A DNA stretch of 64,000 bases from Anthoceros angustus (GCA_010909165.1 MU008159.1:2170001-2234000); one strand, 5' to 3'. Positions 19,893 through 32,133 are shown, numbered from the stretch's first letter. Translations and numbers: made by a program. Notes: generated from the letters alone by a model not told the origin.

Positions 19893-21319
19893 CTAAGGAA
19901 TAGGAGAGCTTCTTGTCCTCCGAATCCTGTTTCCGCTGAAGTCAGGAGGAGGCTTAGGGAGTAAGAAGACGGCGCACACAGCACCCAGGAATGCAGAGAC
20001 TGCAGCCAGCAAAAATGCTGGAAGGTTTCCACCACCAAACAGCTCATCCCAGGGGCCTGCTCCAACTGAGACTATGACCTGCAGTGCAACAACCCTTACA
20101 ATCAGCTCCTGCTAACCTTAAAAAAGCGTGTGATGCTGGGCAGTTTATAAGGAAAGAGACTCACTTGAGGAATGACGACAGCTAGATTCAGAACACCCAT
20201 GGACAGCCCTGCACGGCGTGTTCGAGAATTAGTTAACAAAATGCAAACTCTCCCACACTCTAAGCAGGTTTACTACAGGCCAATGGAGCCCAAAACAAAC
20301 AACCCTCGAGAAGATAATACCTTGTCCTCCTCCTGAGCTACTAGTCAGACTTGCCGTCAAAGCATATGGTACACTGTACGTGATCTGGAACCAGATAAAC
20401 CGTCAGAACAAGTGCCTTCACAATCAAGTCCGCAGAATGAAGTAGCAATTCCACTGCAGCTTACCGCCAAGGGAGCTCCAAGAAGTGTAAAGAAGATAAG
20501 AGCAGGAACGGTGACCGAATAAGGAGGTTCAACAGGTCCATGAATAGAAGCCCTGGCCGCAGCCTTGGTGATGTACCAGGTGCTTCCCAAGCACAGAGTC
20601 ATGAGAACATTGGCTGCTGCCCAAACGTAGCTCGATCCCAGTTTCCTGCAAAGTGGCTCAACCACCAGAGAAGTAAGCCCCAGCACGACCGAGTTGAGCA
20701 TGAGCCCGAAAGCCCCCATGTGCACCCCACTGTAATAGAGGGAAGTAATCCCGTCCTCCATCCCGGTGGGCTCGCCTCTGTATACCTCCCGACCCATCCA
20801 GTCCGTGTCGAAGAGCAGGAACGGGAACCAGGCGAACCAGGTGAGTGCAGTCACCAGCAGCAGATACCACATTGGGCGGGGGAGGTCCCGCAGTGCCCCC
20901 ACAATCTCCGAAAACAAGGCCTCCGACTCCGGTTCCTCCACATCCTCGTCCTCCTCCTCCTCATCCTCCTGCTTCCTATCACCCACCACAGCCGTGGTGC
21001 CGTTCACCTTGCCACCTTCCGAAACCTGGGACACCTCACCGAAGTGCACACCGGCAGTGGCCTCCTCCTTCTCGGGCAGCAAAGGAGTGGTGATGCTGGG
21101 CTGCGGCTCGGGCTCCACATTCTTGTTCGGATTCACCCACGGAATCTCTGACGCAGCCGTGACGCTCAGCAGCGTGGTGATCGCCAGCAGGACGATGGCG
21201 ATTAGAAAGGCGGACTTGAGGTTGGCGCAGGGGATGTCGCAGGCGTCCGTGAGCGTGAAGGGAAGGATTTTGTACCAACTCTCGTAGGCCCCGGTGGCGA
21301 ACCCCAGGACGTTCCCCAC
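19893..21319 (-). CDS. SUT: Sucrose transporter (SUT/SUC, MFS family), 3' part with four exons
   Basis: SUT proteins are 12-helix proton/sucrose symporters of the plasma membrane or tonoplast. Exons 21319-20465, 20384-20321, 20208-20165 and 20078-19893 have GT-AG borders and join to about 382 residues ending in RTRSSPIP. Family marks are VGNVLGFATGAYESWYKILP, DACDIPCANLKSAF, the highly conserved LTWFAWFPFLLFDTDWMGRE, ITYSVPYALT, GQGLSMGVLNLAVVIPQ and GAGPWDELFGGGNLPAF. A long acidic central loop lies between the two halves (about residues 88-145 of this part). About 190 N-terminal residues (helices 1-5) are missing. The frame meets a stop 12 nt before VGN, and transposon sequence begins there. 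Either upstream exons lie beyond 64 kb across an intron full of repeats, or the gene is truncated. The exons themselves are undamaged, which favours recent function. Confidence 0.88.
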
Positions 21320-21334
21320 GGATGGCTTAGCTTA

Positions 21335-21838
21335 AGTTCAGCAATATCCGAATTTTGTTCAAATTTGAAATAGCACTCAGATGGGCAGTGTAACGTGCTT
21401 TGGAGTTTTGAAAGCTAGATTCAGATGCTTGGTGGAGAGGTTGGACATGAAGCAATCTACGTTCCAGCATTAGTCCAAACATGCTTTGATTTTGCACAAC
21501 ATGTGTATCTAGAAAAAGAATACTTTCGAAGAGCGGTGGCTTGATGAGGCCATGCATGATTGCGAAGCTACTATTTAAGATGACCTACAAGTACAAGCTA
21601 GGGTGGTGGCACGGCAAACTTTATTTCATATTGCAGGTGTCAGAGCGCATCAACGCAGGGCTGTGGATGTTGACACTGAGCCAAACCAGGACCACGAAAA
21701 TGAGGTAGAGTTATCCGGATATCGTGATGGTGTGAAGCAAATTGCTGCTCTAGCTGCAGCACTGTTCTCTGCTAGAATGCAAGAATTGGTTCAGCAAACT
21801 TTTCCAAACGAAAGAGGTTCTTTCCCAAATGAATGAAT
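21335..21838 (+). mobile_element. PIF/Harbinger transposase fragment
   Basis: The plus-strand frame reads CFGVLKARFRCLVERLDM, then a stop, then ALILHNMCI. This is the C-terminal core of a DDE_Tnp_4 (PIF/Harbinger) nuclease, with the usual FG-LK-RF and LHN motifs. A possible C-terminal part with one frameshift reaches to about 21836. The catalytic region further upstream is absent. It starts within a few bases of the last transporter codon, so it marks either an insertion into the transporter gene or the edge of an intron. Confidence 0.65.
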
Positions 21839-23019
21839 AGTTTCTTTCGTACAAACTAAGTGCTTGGTACATTTTCAGACATCCTTGCAACTACTACTGA
21901 AGCTAAAACTATTATGACTTTGTCAAGTTTTCCAACAAGGGCAACACTTGTATTGTCATCCGGACCTTTTCCTTATCGGAAAGCGGAAGTCCTGACTAGG
22001 GATCACGTTCTTCTTCTGAAAGACTGCTACTGGCATGTTGCCTGGTTAGCACATCACCTTCTCCATCAAAACCATGTCAATATGAACTCCTACCACCTAC
22101 AATTTCCTCTTTGGACTTGAAGCCTGAACTAATTGGTGAAATTTGCCGCCTGTGGGAGTCCACATGGATGCCTGGGGGACAAATAATATTGGCCCTTCCA
22201 CTCATGTATTTATCTACGATATTGAACCACACACACTTCTCAGATCTAGTATTCCCAAAAATGGCATTCAAATCCTTGTCCTACTTGTAGTCTTTGTGGA
22301 TGTTCTAAATTCCACTTTTGATCGCAAGACATAGCCGATTTGTCAAAGTCATAGGGTCTATGCACGCTTAGGTGCATCACTTCCATCCAAAATTGGGAGT
22401 GATAACTTGCTAAGTACATGGTGGTAAAAACGGGGTTTTTTTTTAATCCGCTTCACATACGCCTTTAAAATATCCTTGCCGGGTAATCGGGTCCGTGGGT
22501 TTAGTTGTGGCTTACGCGCTTGCTTGTGTGGAAGTGGAGCGAGATAAAGGTGAGGTTGTTTGTGTTTGTGTGTGGTCAAGTAGATGGGGAATGCACGTGC
22601 AGAATGGGGAAGTTGATGGTGGTGTTGAGAATGGCGGGGTTGGTAGTGATGGGGAGGTGGTTTTTGTGTGGAGGCATGCTTTTATGTGATGTGGGAGGGC
22701 CATGTGGGAGGAGGCAGGAGGGTTTAGGTGGGAGGAGGTGGGGAGGATGAAGGTGGGAGGAGGTGGGATGGCGCAGGTGGGAAGGGCGGTGGAGGTGTTG
22801 GAAGACGGCGGCGCAAGGCTTAGATTGACTCGGCCACATGTGATGTGACATGTCCTTTGGGCCGCCTGTAGGATCTGGACCGCCGAGGTGGAGTTGGCGG
22901 GGCTTCCTTTGCCTCGCCGAGTTCGCCTCGCAGCCCTCGTGCTCCCCATCTTTTCCCGCCGCAATGGGGTGGCCCGCGACAACAACATGGCTGCCGCCCA
23001 CCTTCCAAAGATGTTGAAC
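21839..23019. other. Repeat-like spacer with a G-rich tract
   Basis: Bases 21839-22340 hold short open frames without a domain. Bases 22600-22800 are strongly purine-rich on the plus strand, with many GGTGGGAGGAGG units that could form G-quadruplexes. No gene is supported. Confidence 0.4.
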
Positions 23020-24655
23020 ATGCGTTGAACATACGGTCGCCTCTTGCGCTGAATTGGGAGGAGCCGTGAGGAAATTCGACGAGAGCAAGGCACGGGTTTT
23101 GGCTTTGTTGGGGAGTGACCGCCCTCGTATGTGGTGGAAGTGGACCTGCACGATCGGGGTTGATTGGACTTTTTTTTGCAGCTAACTTGTATGGATCCCG
23201 CTACCTCCGCCCGATGGACTCATGAAGGAGGGCATGTAAGATTGTCATTGCTTCGCATGTATGAAACAAACGGCTTGTGCACTTGAATCGCCAGCCACAT
23301 TGATTTCGGGGACATGGTGATGGTAACGTGATGCGATGATTGGGCTAATCATGTCCTGCTTGGTTTTTGTGTTGTAGAGTGAAGGCCACCAGAATCATGG
23401 AGTGGAGGCCGCTTGGGACGATGCAGCCGTGTGGTCGCCTTGTGGTGAATTGGGAGGAGCTGCAGTGGTAATTCGACGTAGAGCAAGGCATGTGGTTTTG
23501 GCTTTTGTTGGGGAGTGACCGACCTCACGATGTGGTGGAAGTGGACTCCGATCGGGGTTGATTGGACTTTTTTTTGCGCCTGCCAACTTGTATGGATCCC
23601 GCCACCGCCTGATGGACTCATGAGGGCAGCATGAAGGTTGTCATTGCTTCGCATGTAAGGAAACAAACGGCTTGTGCACTTACCGCCACCACATTGATTT
23701 CAATGGACATGGTGATGGTAACGTGATGCGCATGCATTGGGCTAATCATGTCCTGCTTGGTTTTTGTGTGTAGAGTGAAGGCCACTGTAATCATGGAGTG
23801 GAGGCTTTGGGACGATGCAGCCGTGGTGGTCGCCTCTTGTGGTGAATTGGGAGGAGCCAGGGTACCGTGACGAGCAAGGTATGGTTTTGGCTTTTTGTTG
23901 GGGAGTGACCGCCTCACGTATGTGGTGGAAGTGGACTCGTGCCGATCGGGGTTGATTGGACTTTTGCAGCTTGCCAACTTGAATGGATCCCGCCACCGCC
24001 TGGATGGACTCATGAGGGCATGTAAGGTTGTCATTGATTCGTATAGAAGGAAACAAACTTGTGCACTTGACACGCCACCACATTGATTTCAATGGACATG
24101 GTGATGGTAACGTGATGCAGCATGCATTGGGCTAATCATGTCCCGCTTGGTTTTTGTGTTGTAGAGTGAAGGCCACAGAATCATGGAGTGGAGGCCGCTT
24201 GGGACGATGCCGTGGTGGTCGCCTCTTGTGGTGAATTGGGAGGAGCTGGTACCCGCGACGAGCAAGGCATGTGGTTTTGGCTTTTGTTGGGGAGTGACCC
24301 CTCACGTATGTGGTGGAAGTGGACTCGCGGCCGATCGGGGTTGATTGACGCTTTTTGCAGCTTGCCAACTTGAATGGATCCCGCCACCGCCTCGTGGACC
24401 CATGAGGCATGAAGGTTGTCATTGATTCGTATAGAAGGAAACAAACGGCTTGTGCACTTGACACGCCAGCTCACATTGATTTCAAAGGACATGGTGATGG
24501 TAACGTGATGCGCATGTATTGGGCTAATCATGTCCCGCTTGGTTTTTGTGTTGTAGAGTGAAGGCCAACTGTAATCATGGAGTGGAGGCCGCTTGGGACG
24601 ATGCAGCCGTGGTGGTCGCCTCTTGGTGAATTGGGAGGAGCCAGAGTGGCAATAT
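23020..24655. repeat. Tandem array of about 390-bp units, four copies plus a partial one
   Basis: The marker TTGTTGGGGAGTGACC recurs at about 23106, 23505, 23898 and 24286, giving a period of about 390-400 bp. Each unit also contains GATCGGGGTTGATTG, GTGATGGTAACGTGATG and GTGAATTGGGAGGAGC. A partial fifth unit ends near 24655. Copies are identical over long stretches but differ by short indels at a few fixed spots. The array lies directly beside the copia insertion. It may be a satellite or the tandem region of a larger element. Confidence 0.85.
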
Positions 24656-24676
24656 GGAAGGTGCCAGGTTGAGGTG

Positions 24677-24873
24677 AGTTAGAATTGCATGCGAAGCTGC
24701 CTTAAGCAAAGATGCTATATTAACAATGAATCAAGTGTGTTCATAGGTGGGCTTTTAGGTGGTCTCAAGGGTGTGTCCTTCGCTAGCCTAGCTAACTACC
24801 TATACTAACCGCTAGGTCTAGCTGACTAACCATATTGGTACGTAACCAACGTGGTCCGCTATTATTTCTAACT
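24677..24873 (-). repeat. Copia 3' LTR
   Basis: This 197-bp LTR begins (minus strand) AGTTAGAAATAAT and ends GCAATTCTAACT. It matches the 5' LTR at 30997-31199 with about 90% identity, and most differences are 1-4 base indels. Its ends form the inverted pair AGTTAGAA/TTCTAACT rather than the usual TG...CA. Confidence 0.93.
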
Positions 24874-25625
24874 CTCCTCTCGACACGCTTGCGAGAGCAA
24901 CCAAGAAAAGGAGGTCACTACTAAAAGAAACCGCCATCAAGGCTACCATCTTCGGCTACTGTCACATCTTCTAGTCGCCCCGCCGACGCCGAGTCTGCCG
25001 TCAAAGAACTCACGCAGAGAGCACCACATGACCAGAAGCAAGTCTTCAACTTAAGTTATCTTCAGATGATGGAACAAACATGGAAAGCCTCACCAAATGA
25101 GTGATTTGTCTAGCCATAGCTACTACAATCTACAAGTCCAAGCCCTTCTCCGTGGAAACAAGTGTTTAAACTTGAGACTTCACGTAACATATCAGACATC
25201 ATCTGTTGACACATCCGATCTTCACTAAGCCCTCTCAAAGATCTAACATAATGATGTTGAATCTCAATGTGCTTAGTGCGGCGTGAAACATGTGGTTAGA
25301 AAACTGTATGGTACATATTATCAGCAATAAGCGAGGTCCCGCTTGTTGCATACCCAAGTCTCGTGACAACTTCCTTTCCCACTGCCTCCTTAGTGGCTTC
25401 GTGAGAGCTTTGTACCGACCGTGGAAGATAAAGATATTGAGGCTTGTTTCCTACAAGACCAATTTACAAAAGGGAGCCATGAGGAAGCAATAAGCCGATA
25501 GACTCTTCGTGTCCGTGAAGCCCAATGCATCGACATAGCAAGTCAATTGTAGACTCCTTTGCCACTAGGCTTGTAGCAGACCATAGTTAGAAGTACCCTT
25601 GAGGTACCGCATAATTTTTTAAGTG

Positions 25626-26242
25626 CTACCCAGTGATCCCTTCCTCGGTTCTCGAGAATTGGGCAACCGACAGATTAGATATGTCCGGTCTTGTCCAGCT
25701 AAGAAACATGAGAGTGCCAACCGCCATACGATAAGGTACACTCTCCATTTCCTTTTCTCTTCGATGGACAAGAAGATGAGGAGAGCTTAACACCAACAAG
25801 ACTGGAGTGGTAGCGCCGTGCATTCTCCAAGTTGAACCTCTTGAGCATCCCGGCCATATATCGACCTTGATGAAGGTAGATTGCTCCAAAAGGATGTTTT
25901 GTGTACGTGCATTCCAAGAATGTATTTAACCCGATCTTTCATTTCAAACTCCTCGAGATCGCCTTGATCCGTTAACCAACTCCACATTGTTACCGGGATA
26001 ACTAAGTCATCCACGATAACGCTATCAAAACAAGTGAGCTGTCCTTTGTAGCACATACAGTTAGTATCTCGCTTCGCTTTGCACGAAGCCAATCTTCTTA
26101 AGATAAGAGTCAATTCTCTTGTACCACAATGAGGACTTTGTTTGAGCCCATAAATAGAACGAAGGAGTTTACACACCTTGTGGAATCTCTTATCCTCATA
26201 ATCCTCGTTGATCCATGTAGATCTCTTCTTCCAAGTGACCAT
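25626..26242 (-). pseudogene. Copia reverse transcriptase domain, frameshifted
   Basis: Fragments in different frames read KVCKLLRSIYGLKQSP, VIVDDLVI (the YVDD active-site box with Tyr changed to Val), a decayed K-YILGMHVHKTS, and then GTLMFLSWTRPDI. This is the standard order of a copia reverse transcriptase followed by the start of RNase H. At least three frameshifts occur in 600 bp. It would copy the element RNA to DNA if intact. Confidence 0.88.
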
Positions 26243-27278
26243 AGAGGAAAGTCAGATAAACGCCCAAATAGATGTCCAAGTTAAGTTCAGACATAAAGCA
26301 AGGAGCATCCTTATCGGTCGCTTTGACGATGTGAGTAGACTTGATCGCCTTGATAGTCGACTCCTCTTCCGACTATAGCCCTTGGCCACTAGCCTCGCTT
26401 ATAACGATGCGGGCTCAACCTCTTGAAACTTGGTTTTGAGTACCCACTTGCACTTGAAGAGTCCTTCCTTCCGGGGTAGATCCACTAACGCCCAAGTGTT
26501 ATTCTTGACTAAAGAGTTATACTCATCGTGGCCGCCACTTGTTAGACTCAGTCTAGCATATGCTTCTTGAAGTGTGAGAGGATCTCCTCAAAACAATGTA
26601 ACTCATAGCAAGAGAATAGGCGGCCGGATCAAGATCAAGATAACCAGCTTGATTGAACTCCAAGTCAAATGGCTTCTCATTCCAGAGGTGTCTTGGTAGT
26701 CTCCGACGCGAGGGGGTACGCCGTGAACAACGACTTGTCTCGGGGTGATGGAGGCGAAAGGAATGTCCGAGCCTCCAAAGATGTATGTCCCCAAATAGAG
26801 GCAAATCCTTGTGCATCATCCATGGGCCGATCATATTCTCTCGAAAGGTGAACCGGAAGAACCGGAATCGCTTGAGGTAAAGGAGCCATGGCAGGGACAG
26901 AACAAGACCATAGAAAAGACGAAGGGCTTAAATCAAAGTGAAATGTCACGAGAGCGGGGACTATTGGGGATAGAAGTGATCATCATCCTCATCCAAAAGC
27001 GGACAGAGGAGAGAATGCTAGCCTCACGAAAGTGACAACCGAGCATAAACAGAGTCCGAGTAGCCACGCCAATCAACTTGTACGCCTTTGCGATCCTCAC
27101 CATAACCACAAACACCAGCCTGCTCGGAAGAAAGCTTATCACGAGCCGAGAGGGACATAAGGCGTGGAGAGCCAAAGACGCGCAAATGGGTGATCAAAGG
27201 CTTGTACCCATGCCAAGACTGAAAGGAGTACGCCAACAACGACTTGGTCAAGAACTGCTCTTGATGCCAGAGACCGCC

Positions 27279-27712
27279 TCACCAAAAAGACTTAGGCAAG
27301 TTTAGACTGGCTAACATAGCTCGCGCCATGGCCATGAGATCGCCATTGGCCTTCTCAAGAACGCCATTCGAAAGCGTATGTAGGGAACAAAGGAATTGTC
27401 TCAAGATCCCACGCCTCTCATGAGTCTTTGAACCGATGGTTGCTGAGTTCTCCGCATTGTCGGATCCGATGCACCGTAGCCAGCTGTGCAACCGCCATAG
27501 AAACAAAAGGTGAGAACACAAAGAAAGGAGTCACTCTTGACGCACGCAAAAGAGTAGCGGGAATAATCATCCACTATCGCTATAAAATGGCGGCCTAAAG
27601 AAGTAACAGTGAGAGGTCCACACAAGTCTACGTGAACTAACTCCAAAGGCCGAGAAGCCCTATGAGCAGTGAAGACCAGAGTAGGAGAGCTCCGCCGCTT
27701 GGCAGCACACAC
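27279..27712 (-). pseudogene. Copia integrase core, frameshifted
   Basis: Fragments read RPLELVHVDLCGPLTVTSLG, FIAIVDDYSRYSF (first catalytic Asp region of the rve core), ERRGI-RQF, then SNGVLEKANGDLMAMARAML (the region around the catalytic Glu) and LNLPKSFW. The order fits a copia integrase. Frame changes separate the parts. The region between 27712 and 30985 should hold gag and protease, but I see no clear motif there. Confidence 0.85.
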
Positions 27713-30700
27713 GCTTCACAAAGAGGTGGTGTCTTGGCCAAGGAGGGCAACTTATCTCGATACAAGTCCCGCCGAGTCATGGCAAGGAGCTTAAGGTGAT
27801 TGAGGTGCCCAAGTCGACAAAGGCAAAGTAGGGCATTCCGATGGAGGGAGCCTGTGTGGTGAGACAACCTTAGAAGATGCTACAAAGAAGTAGTGTACAC
27901 AGGGGTGCCAAGAAGATGTAGAGATCATCGCGGCTGCCCTCCTACAACTTGCCTTGGCCGAGAGGAACGATAGAGAAACAATCCTCACGTCCAAACTCCA
28001 AAATTAAAAGCTCCATCTAGCGTGGTTGGCGAACGGAAATCAAATTCTTAGCCATCCGCGGACGTGGAGCACACTATTTAGCACAAGGAGGAACCATCCT
28101 CCAAAGGTGAATGTCATGGAACCAACTCAAAGAATAGCAAGGCCGGAGTCATAACAAAGACAAAAACGTTGAGTTGTCGCTGTAGGAAGTAAACATGTGC
28201 TTGAGTCGCAGATATGGGTCATGAGTCCAAAGAACTGAGAGGTCCCGAACTCAAGCTACCAAGCACACTGCTAAAGCAATCTCGCATTTGACCGTTCTTG
28301 GCCTTGGAGACGATAGAGATAGCCTTGATCTCACGCTTGGCCTCACTTACCGCTTTTCCCCGCACTCGCGCCTCCCAAAGGGTCGGGGTGATCGACACCA
28401 ATTGCACGCCCCTTGACGCTTTTGCGTGCTTGGAGGAGGAAGAGGAAGGAGCAGCCTTTGATGGGCCGGAGTTGTTGTTTCCCGGGGTTATTCTCTTCTT
28501 GTTGATTTTGTGACCATCCCCGAGTCACAAACATCACCGCCTCCACCATGTTTAGATGTGCCGGAGTTGAAGCGGGATGCCTCCTCTCAAGGAGTGCGCC
28601 AGCAAGCTCTACGCTTAGGTGGATTGTCCACCACCGCCATCGCTGCTAGAAGTCCGGACCGACCGGTTTTGGGAAGAGACGATCGATAACTAGCCTAAGC
28701 TGTCGGATCAAAGATCAAATTCGACATTGTAGTCCCGAGTGCAGCCAATTGTGCCCAAGGTACCGAATCGCTCACGTGATGGGCAATACTATCACCTTGT
28801 TGCATCCAAGAGTGTAAAACTCTTGTCCGGTGACCAAGGTCATCACATTCGCTGATCGATAGATGTCATTGATCCGCTTCCAGCCTCGAAGTAGTCGACC
28901 GCTTCGGTGATGCAAGGTGGTTCGCCAAGGCCGAAACCAAGATTTGCATGGCTTGACGATCCAACTTGAGCCACGCATCAATCGCCGATCGAGGTGCGGT
29001 AGGCTTTGGGGAAACACCTCCACCGGGGAGAAGATCGCGTGTTGAGAGCCGTTTTCATCCGTCGAGACCAAATCTCATATTTGGTCCCGTTGAACCTATC
29101 TCTTTGAAGTCAGAGACGCTCATAACATTAATTGGAGCCGAGATGGCGGAGGTGGCGGTGGTGGTGGAGTGCCTCGACATGGTCAAATCCTTGGCTCCAC
29201 AATTGTGTAAACGAAAGCGCCGTTGTGACACAAGGCTCAAAACACAAGTGTAGTGTGAGCAAAAATTTTCCAGAGAGTTCAAAGCAAACACACTCACACC
29301 ACCCACCTACACGCATCACCGGATCCCGTGCTCCAAAATTGTTTTCCAGAGCACTCCCTATCAAAGCTGACTCAATGCGTCGAAAGAATTCACAAGATTA
29401 GTGATGTGGGTGATCGATCGCCAAAGATTTTGATAATGGAGAGAGCGTTGCTCGTGAGCTTGGCTTGGGCCTCGCTTGTACTTGAACTCCTTGTAGGCGC
29501 TTCCAAAGTCTCGAAGCAGAGGACGATCTTGGTTCCTCCTTGCCTATGACGGGTGTACGATGTCCCGTTGTTGAAATCGTGTAGGAGGCACACTGCAGCC
29601 AAGAGCCGCCGGAGTGAGAAGGATCGCCACCAAAATCGCCACTACTGAAAAGAGCCCGAAAAACAATTAACGGAGCGAAAGAAAAGAATTAGCCTGCTGG
29701 TCGTAACGGGTGACACTGTCATGAACGGGCACGCCGCTCCGCCGAACGGGTGCGTACATCGAACGGGTGGCACCTGCTCGGGGCGCCTGCTATCCAACTT
29801 GTTGATAACGCCGCCGGGCGGGCGCGACACGCTGGCGAACCGCCGCTGCCGCGGGCCTCCCCGCGCTGCCGCCCGCCGAGCGCCCAACCTCCGAGGTCGG
29901 CGAGGATGGCGGACGGCGGAGATCGCGGCGCGCCTCCCTGTCGATGGCGACTCAAGATGGGGCGCCTGGGGCCTGTGAGATCTCGCGCCTCTCGTAGTGA
30001 AATGCCGAGATTCGTGACGATCAATTATCGCCGCCTCCGCCCAATCCACAAAATTCCTCGGCGATTCGCGGCCGACTTGATGAAACCGATGCTTGTGGGC
30101 TCGAGCCGATCAAGGCGCCTGAGAAGCACCTCGTGATGAATTTTGGCTAGAATCGCCGAGATTGAGAAGAATCGATCTTCTCAATCGTTCTTGTGCTCTC
30201 CGATGTTGACGGTTCAAGCGCACTCCTGAGTGATCTGACGCCGTCTCGGACTGACGGAGATGGAATCCTGATGGCGGAGACCACCCTTGATCTTGCAAGG
30301 TATGGAAGAGAGCATCCACCCAATTCTCGCCGAACATCTGGTAATGGCGAGGTGCTTGAGTGAAGCCAAAACCTCGAGTTGTTATGCGTTGATTGGTGCG
30401 CCCATGGGATCGCTCCCTATCCTCTCCAATGCGCCGTGCTTGGGGCTGAGAGCGACGATTCCTTGCCATGCTTGCTGAGATTAGTGGCTAGGAGATTAGA
30501 GAATGTAAGATGGTCAATAGGATAGATGTTAGTAGAGAGAAAACCTTGAGGCTTCCTCCCCTCTATCCATCTTAAGGACCGTGCTACTTACACCCAATCA
30601 AATCCCATAGGCAAGTAGATAGGAAAGGAGGCAAGAAAATAAATAGAAAATTGGTTTTCATTTTTCTACATGATTTTCTTCCTTTTCCTAAACCTCTATG

Positions 30701-30984
30701 AAAATAGAAGACAATAAAATTTAATTTCTATACATATAAAAGAACTAAATTCATTGCGAGGCTTGAGAAAGCTCTTCTATCAAGTCGCAAGGAAGCGACG
30801 ATGGGGACCTCATCGTAGCTGCCTTCTTTGTGGTCAGGTAGAACCAATCTGCTATCCAAAACAACGTATCAATTTCTTCTAACCATGAGCGAGCAAATGG
30901 AGCTTCAAAGGTCCATGGCCCACCTAGGTAATGATACGTGCAAAAGTCTAGTCATTGAACCTAGAGACCATGGTAGGAGCCGAG

Positions 30985-30996
30985 GCTCTGATACCA
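30985..30996 (-). other. Copia primer binding site
   Basis: The minus strand reads TGGTATCAGAGC, the complement of the 3' end of plant initiator methionine tRNA. It is the standard start site for minus-strand synthesis in copia elements. There is no spacer between it and the LTR. Confidence 0.93.
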
Positions 30997-31199
30997 AGTT
31001 AGAATTGCATGCGGAAGCGTCTTAAGCAAAGATGCTATATTAACAATGAATCAAGTGTGTTCATAGGTGGGCTTTTATAGGTGGTCTCGTAAAAGGTGTG
31101 TCCTTTCGCTAGCCTAGCTAACTACCTATACTAACTGCTAGGTCTAGCTGACTAACCAAATTGGTACAGAACCAACGTGGTCTGCTATTATTTCTAACT
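30997..31199 (-). repeat. Copia 5' LTR
   Basis: This 203-bp LTR would carry the promoter of the element on the minus strand. It pairs with 24677-24873. A third, diverged LTR of this family lies near 63255-63478. Confidence 0.93.
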
Positions 31200-32133
31200 A
31201 GGTGTGCTGGGTTGGAGGTGTGCCGGAGTAGGAGGTGTGCCAGAGTTGGAGTTGTGCCGGAGTTTGTGGTGTGCCAATGGTGGAGGTGTGCAGAGTCCCG
31301 AGGTGTGCCGGAGGTGAGTTGCCGAGTCATGGTCCTCCTTGTGTGGATCGGAGACCCGCGTGGTGGCTTACCGGAGATGGACCGCCACAGCCCTGGATGG
31401 ACTCTTTATCGAGAGAGAAGTGACCGAAGGGATGTTGGTGGTGGTTGGCCGAGAGAAGGGAGTGAAAGATGGAAGGATGTTTTCCGTTATGGTTGTTTTC
31501 GCCATGGATTTGATCCAATCCATCTCGCGCCTCGCGCTTAACTCGCTTTCTCGCCCGCAGTTGGCGAGGTTAAGTAATATGGCTGACTTTAAGAGGAGCC
31601 CGAGTTTGTTTCGAGGAAGGCGCCGTTAGTCGGAGGTGCGTGAAAGGACCGAATACATGTCAAGAAGTTGCAAGGAAAGCCTCGTGGAATATCTCTGGGA
31701 CCGAAAGAAGAAGATGGTACACTGTAGTGCTGGTTTTCAATGTTAGGGACATTTCATACAATCGATATTCTCAAAGATCTTATTGGGGTGACGAGTTCAT
31801 CGTTAGTGTGTTTTGGGGCCGATAGCTGGGAAGAACGAAGGATTCAAGTGGTCTCGGAAACGTGTTGCAAGTTGCAAGGTGATTTCCCAGCGCGAGTGGG
31901 AAAGCATTGATGATTTGTGTTATTGTGTACGTACCGGAAGCGGCCCTCTAAGGGGAAGAAGTTCATTCTAAGATGGCACCTTGGAGTGCTTGTGGAGAAG
32001 TTGAAAGGTGTCCATTGACTCGGGTTCACTTATGATAAGACAACGAAGCTGCAAAAGTGTGGTTCAAGAGCGTAGTCAAGAAAAGAAGATGCCGAGGATG
32101 TTGCTGGAGGACAACTGTAGTTGAGGTACATAT
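31200..32133. other. Repeat-derived spacer between the copia and gypsy elements
   Basis: Bases 31200-31325 are a minisatellite of the form GGAGGTGTGCCGGAGT with about eight imperfect units. The rest has degraded open frames with no domain that I can name. Its right end is the target site of the gypsy insertion, so this DNA probably continues after 46354. Confidence 0.5.

Larger units (their letters stand above)
24677..31199 (-). mobile_element. Ty1/copia LTR retrotransposon, complete but with broken reading frames
   Basis: The 6.5-kb element lies on the minus strand. Two LTRs of about 200 bp (24677-24873 and 30997-31199) flank it, and 5-bp target duplications AGGTG sit at 24672-24676 and 31200-31204. 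The primer binding site (complement of initiator Met tRNA, TGGTATCAGAGC) is at 30985-30996, directly beside the 5' LTR. A purine tract GAGAGGAG (24874-24881 on the complement) abuts the 3' LTR. Integrase precedes reverse transcriptase in the minus-strand direction, the order that defines copia. Frameshifts and stops interrupt every domain, so no full polyprotein can be made as the sequence stands. It inserted into or beside the 390-bp tandem array. Confidence 0.93.

Noticed and set aside
30828-31025. Plus-strand frame spanning the copia primer site
   Set aside because: It crosses the LTR border and primer site, which are fixed by other evidence, so it is chance.
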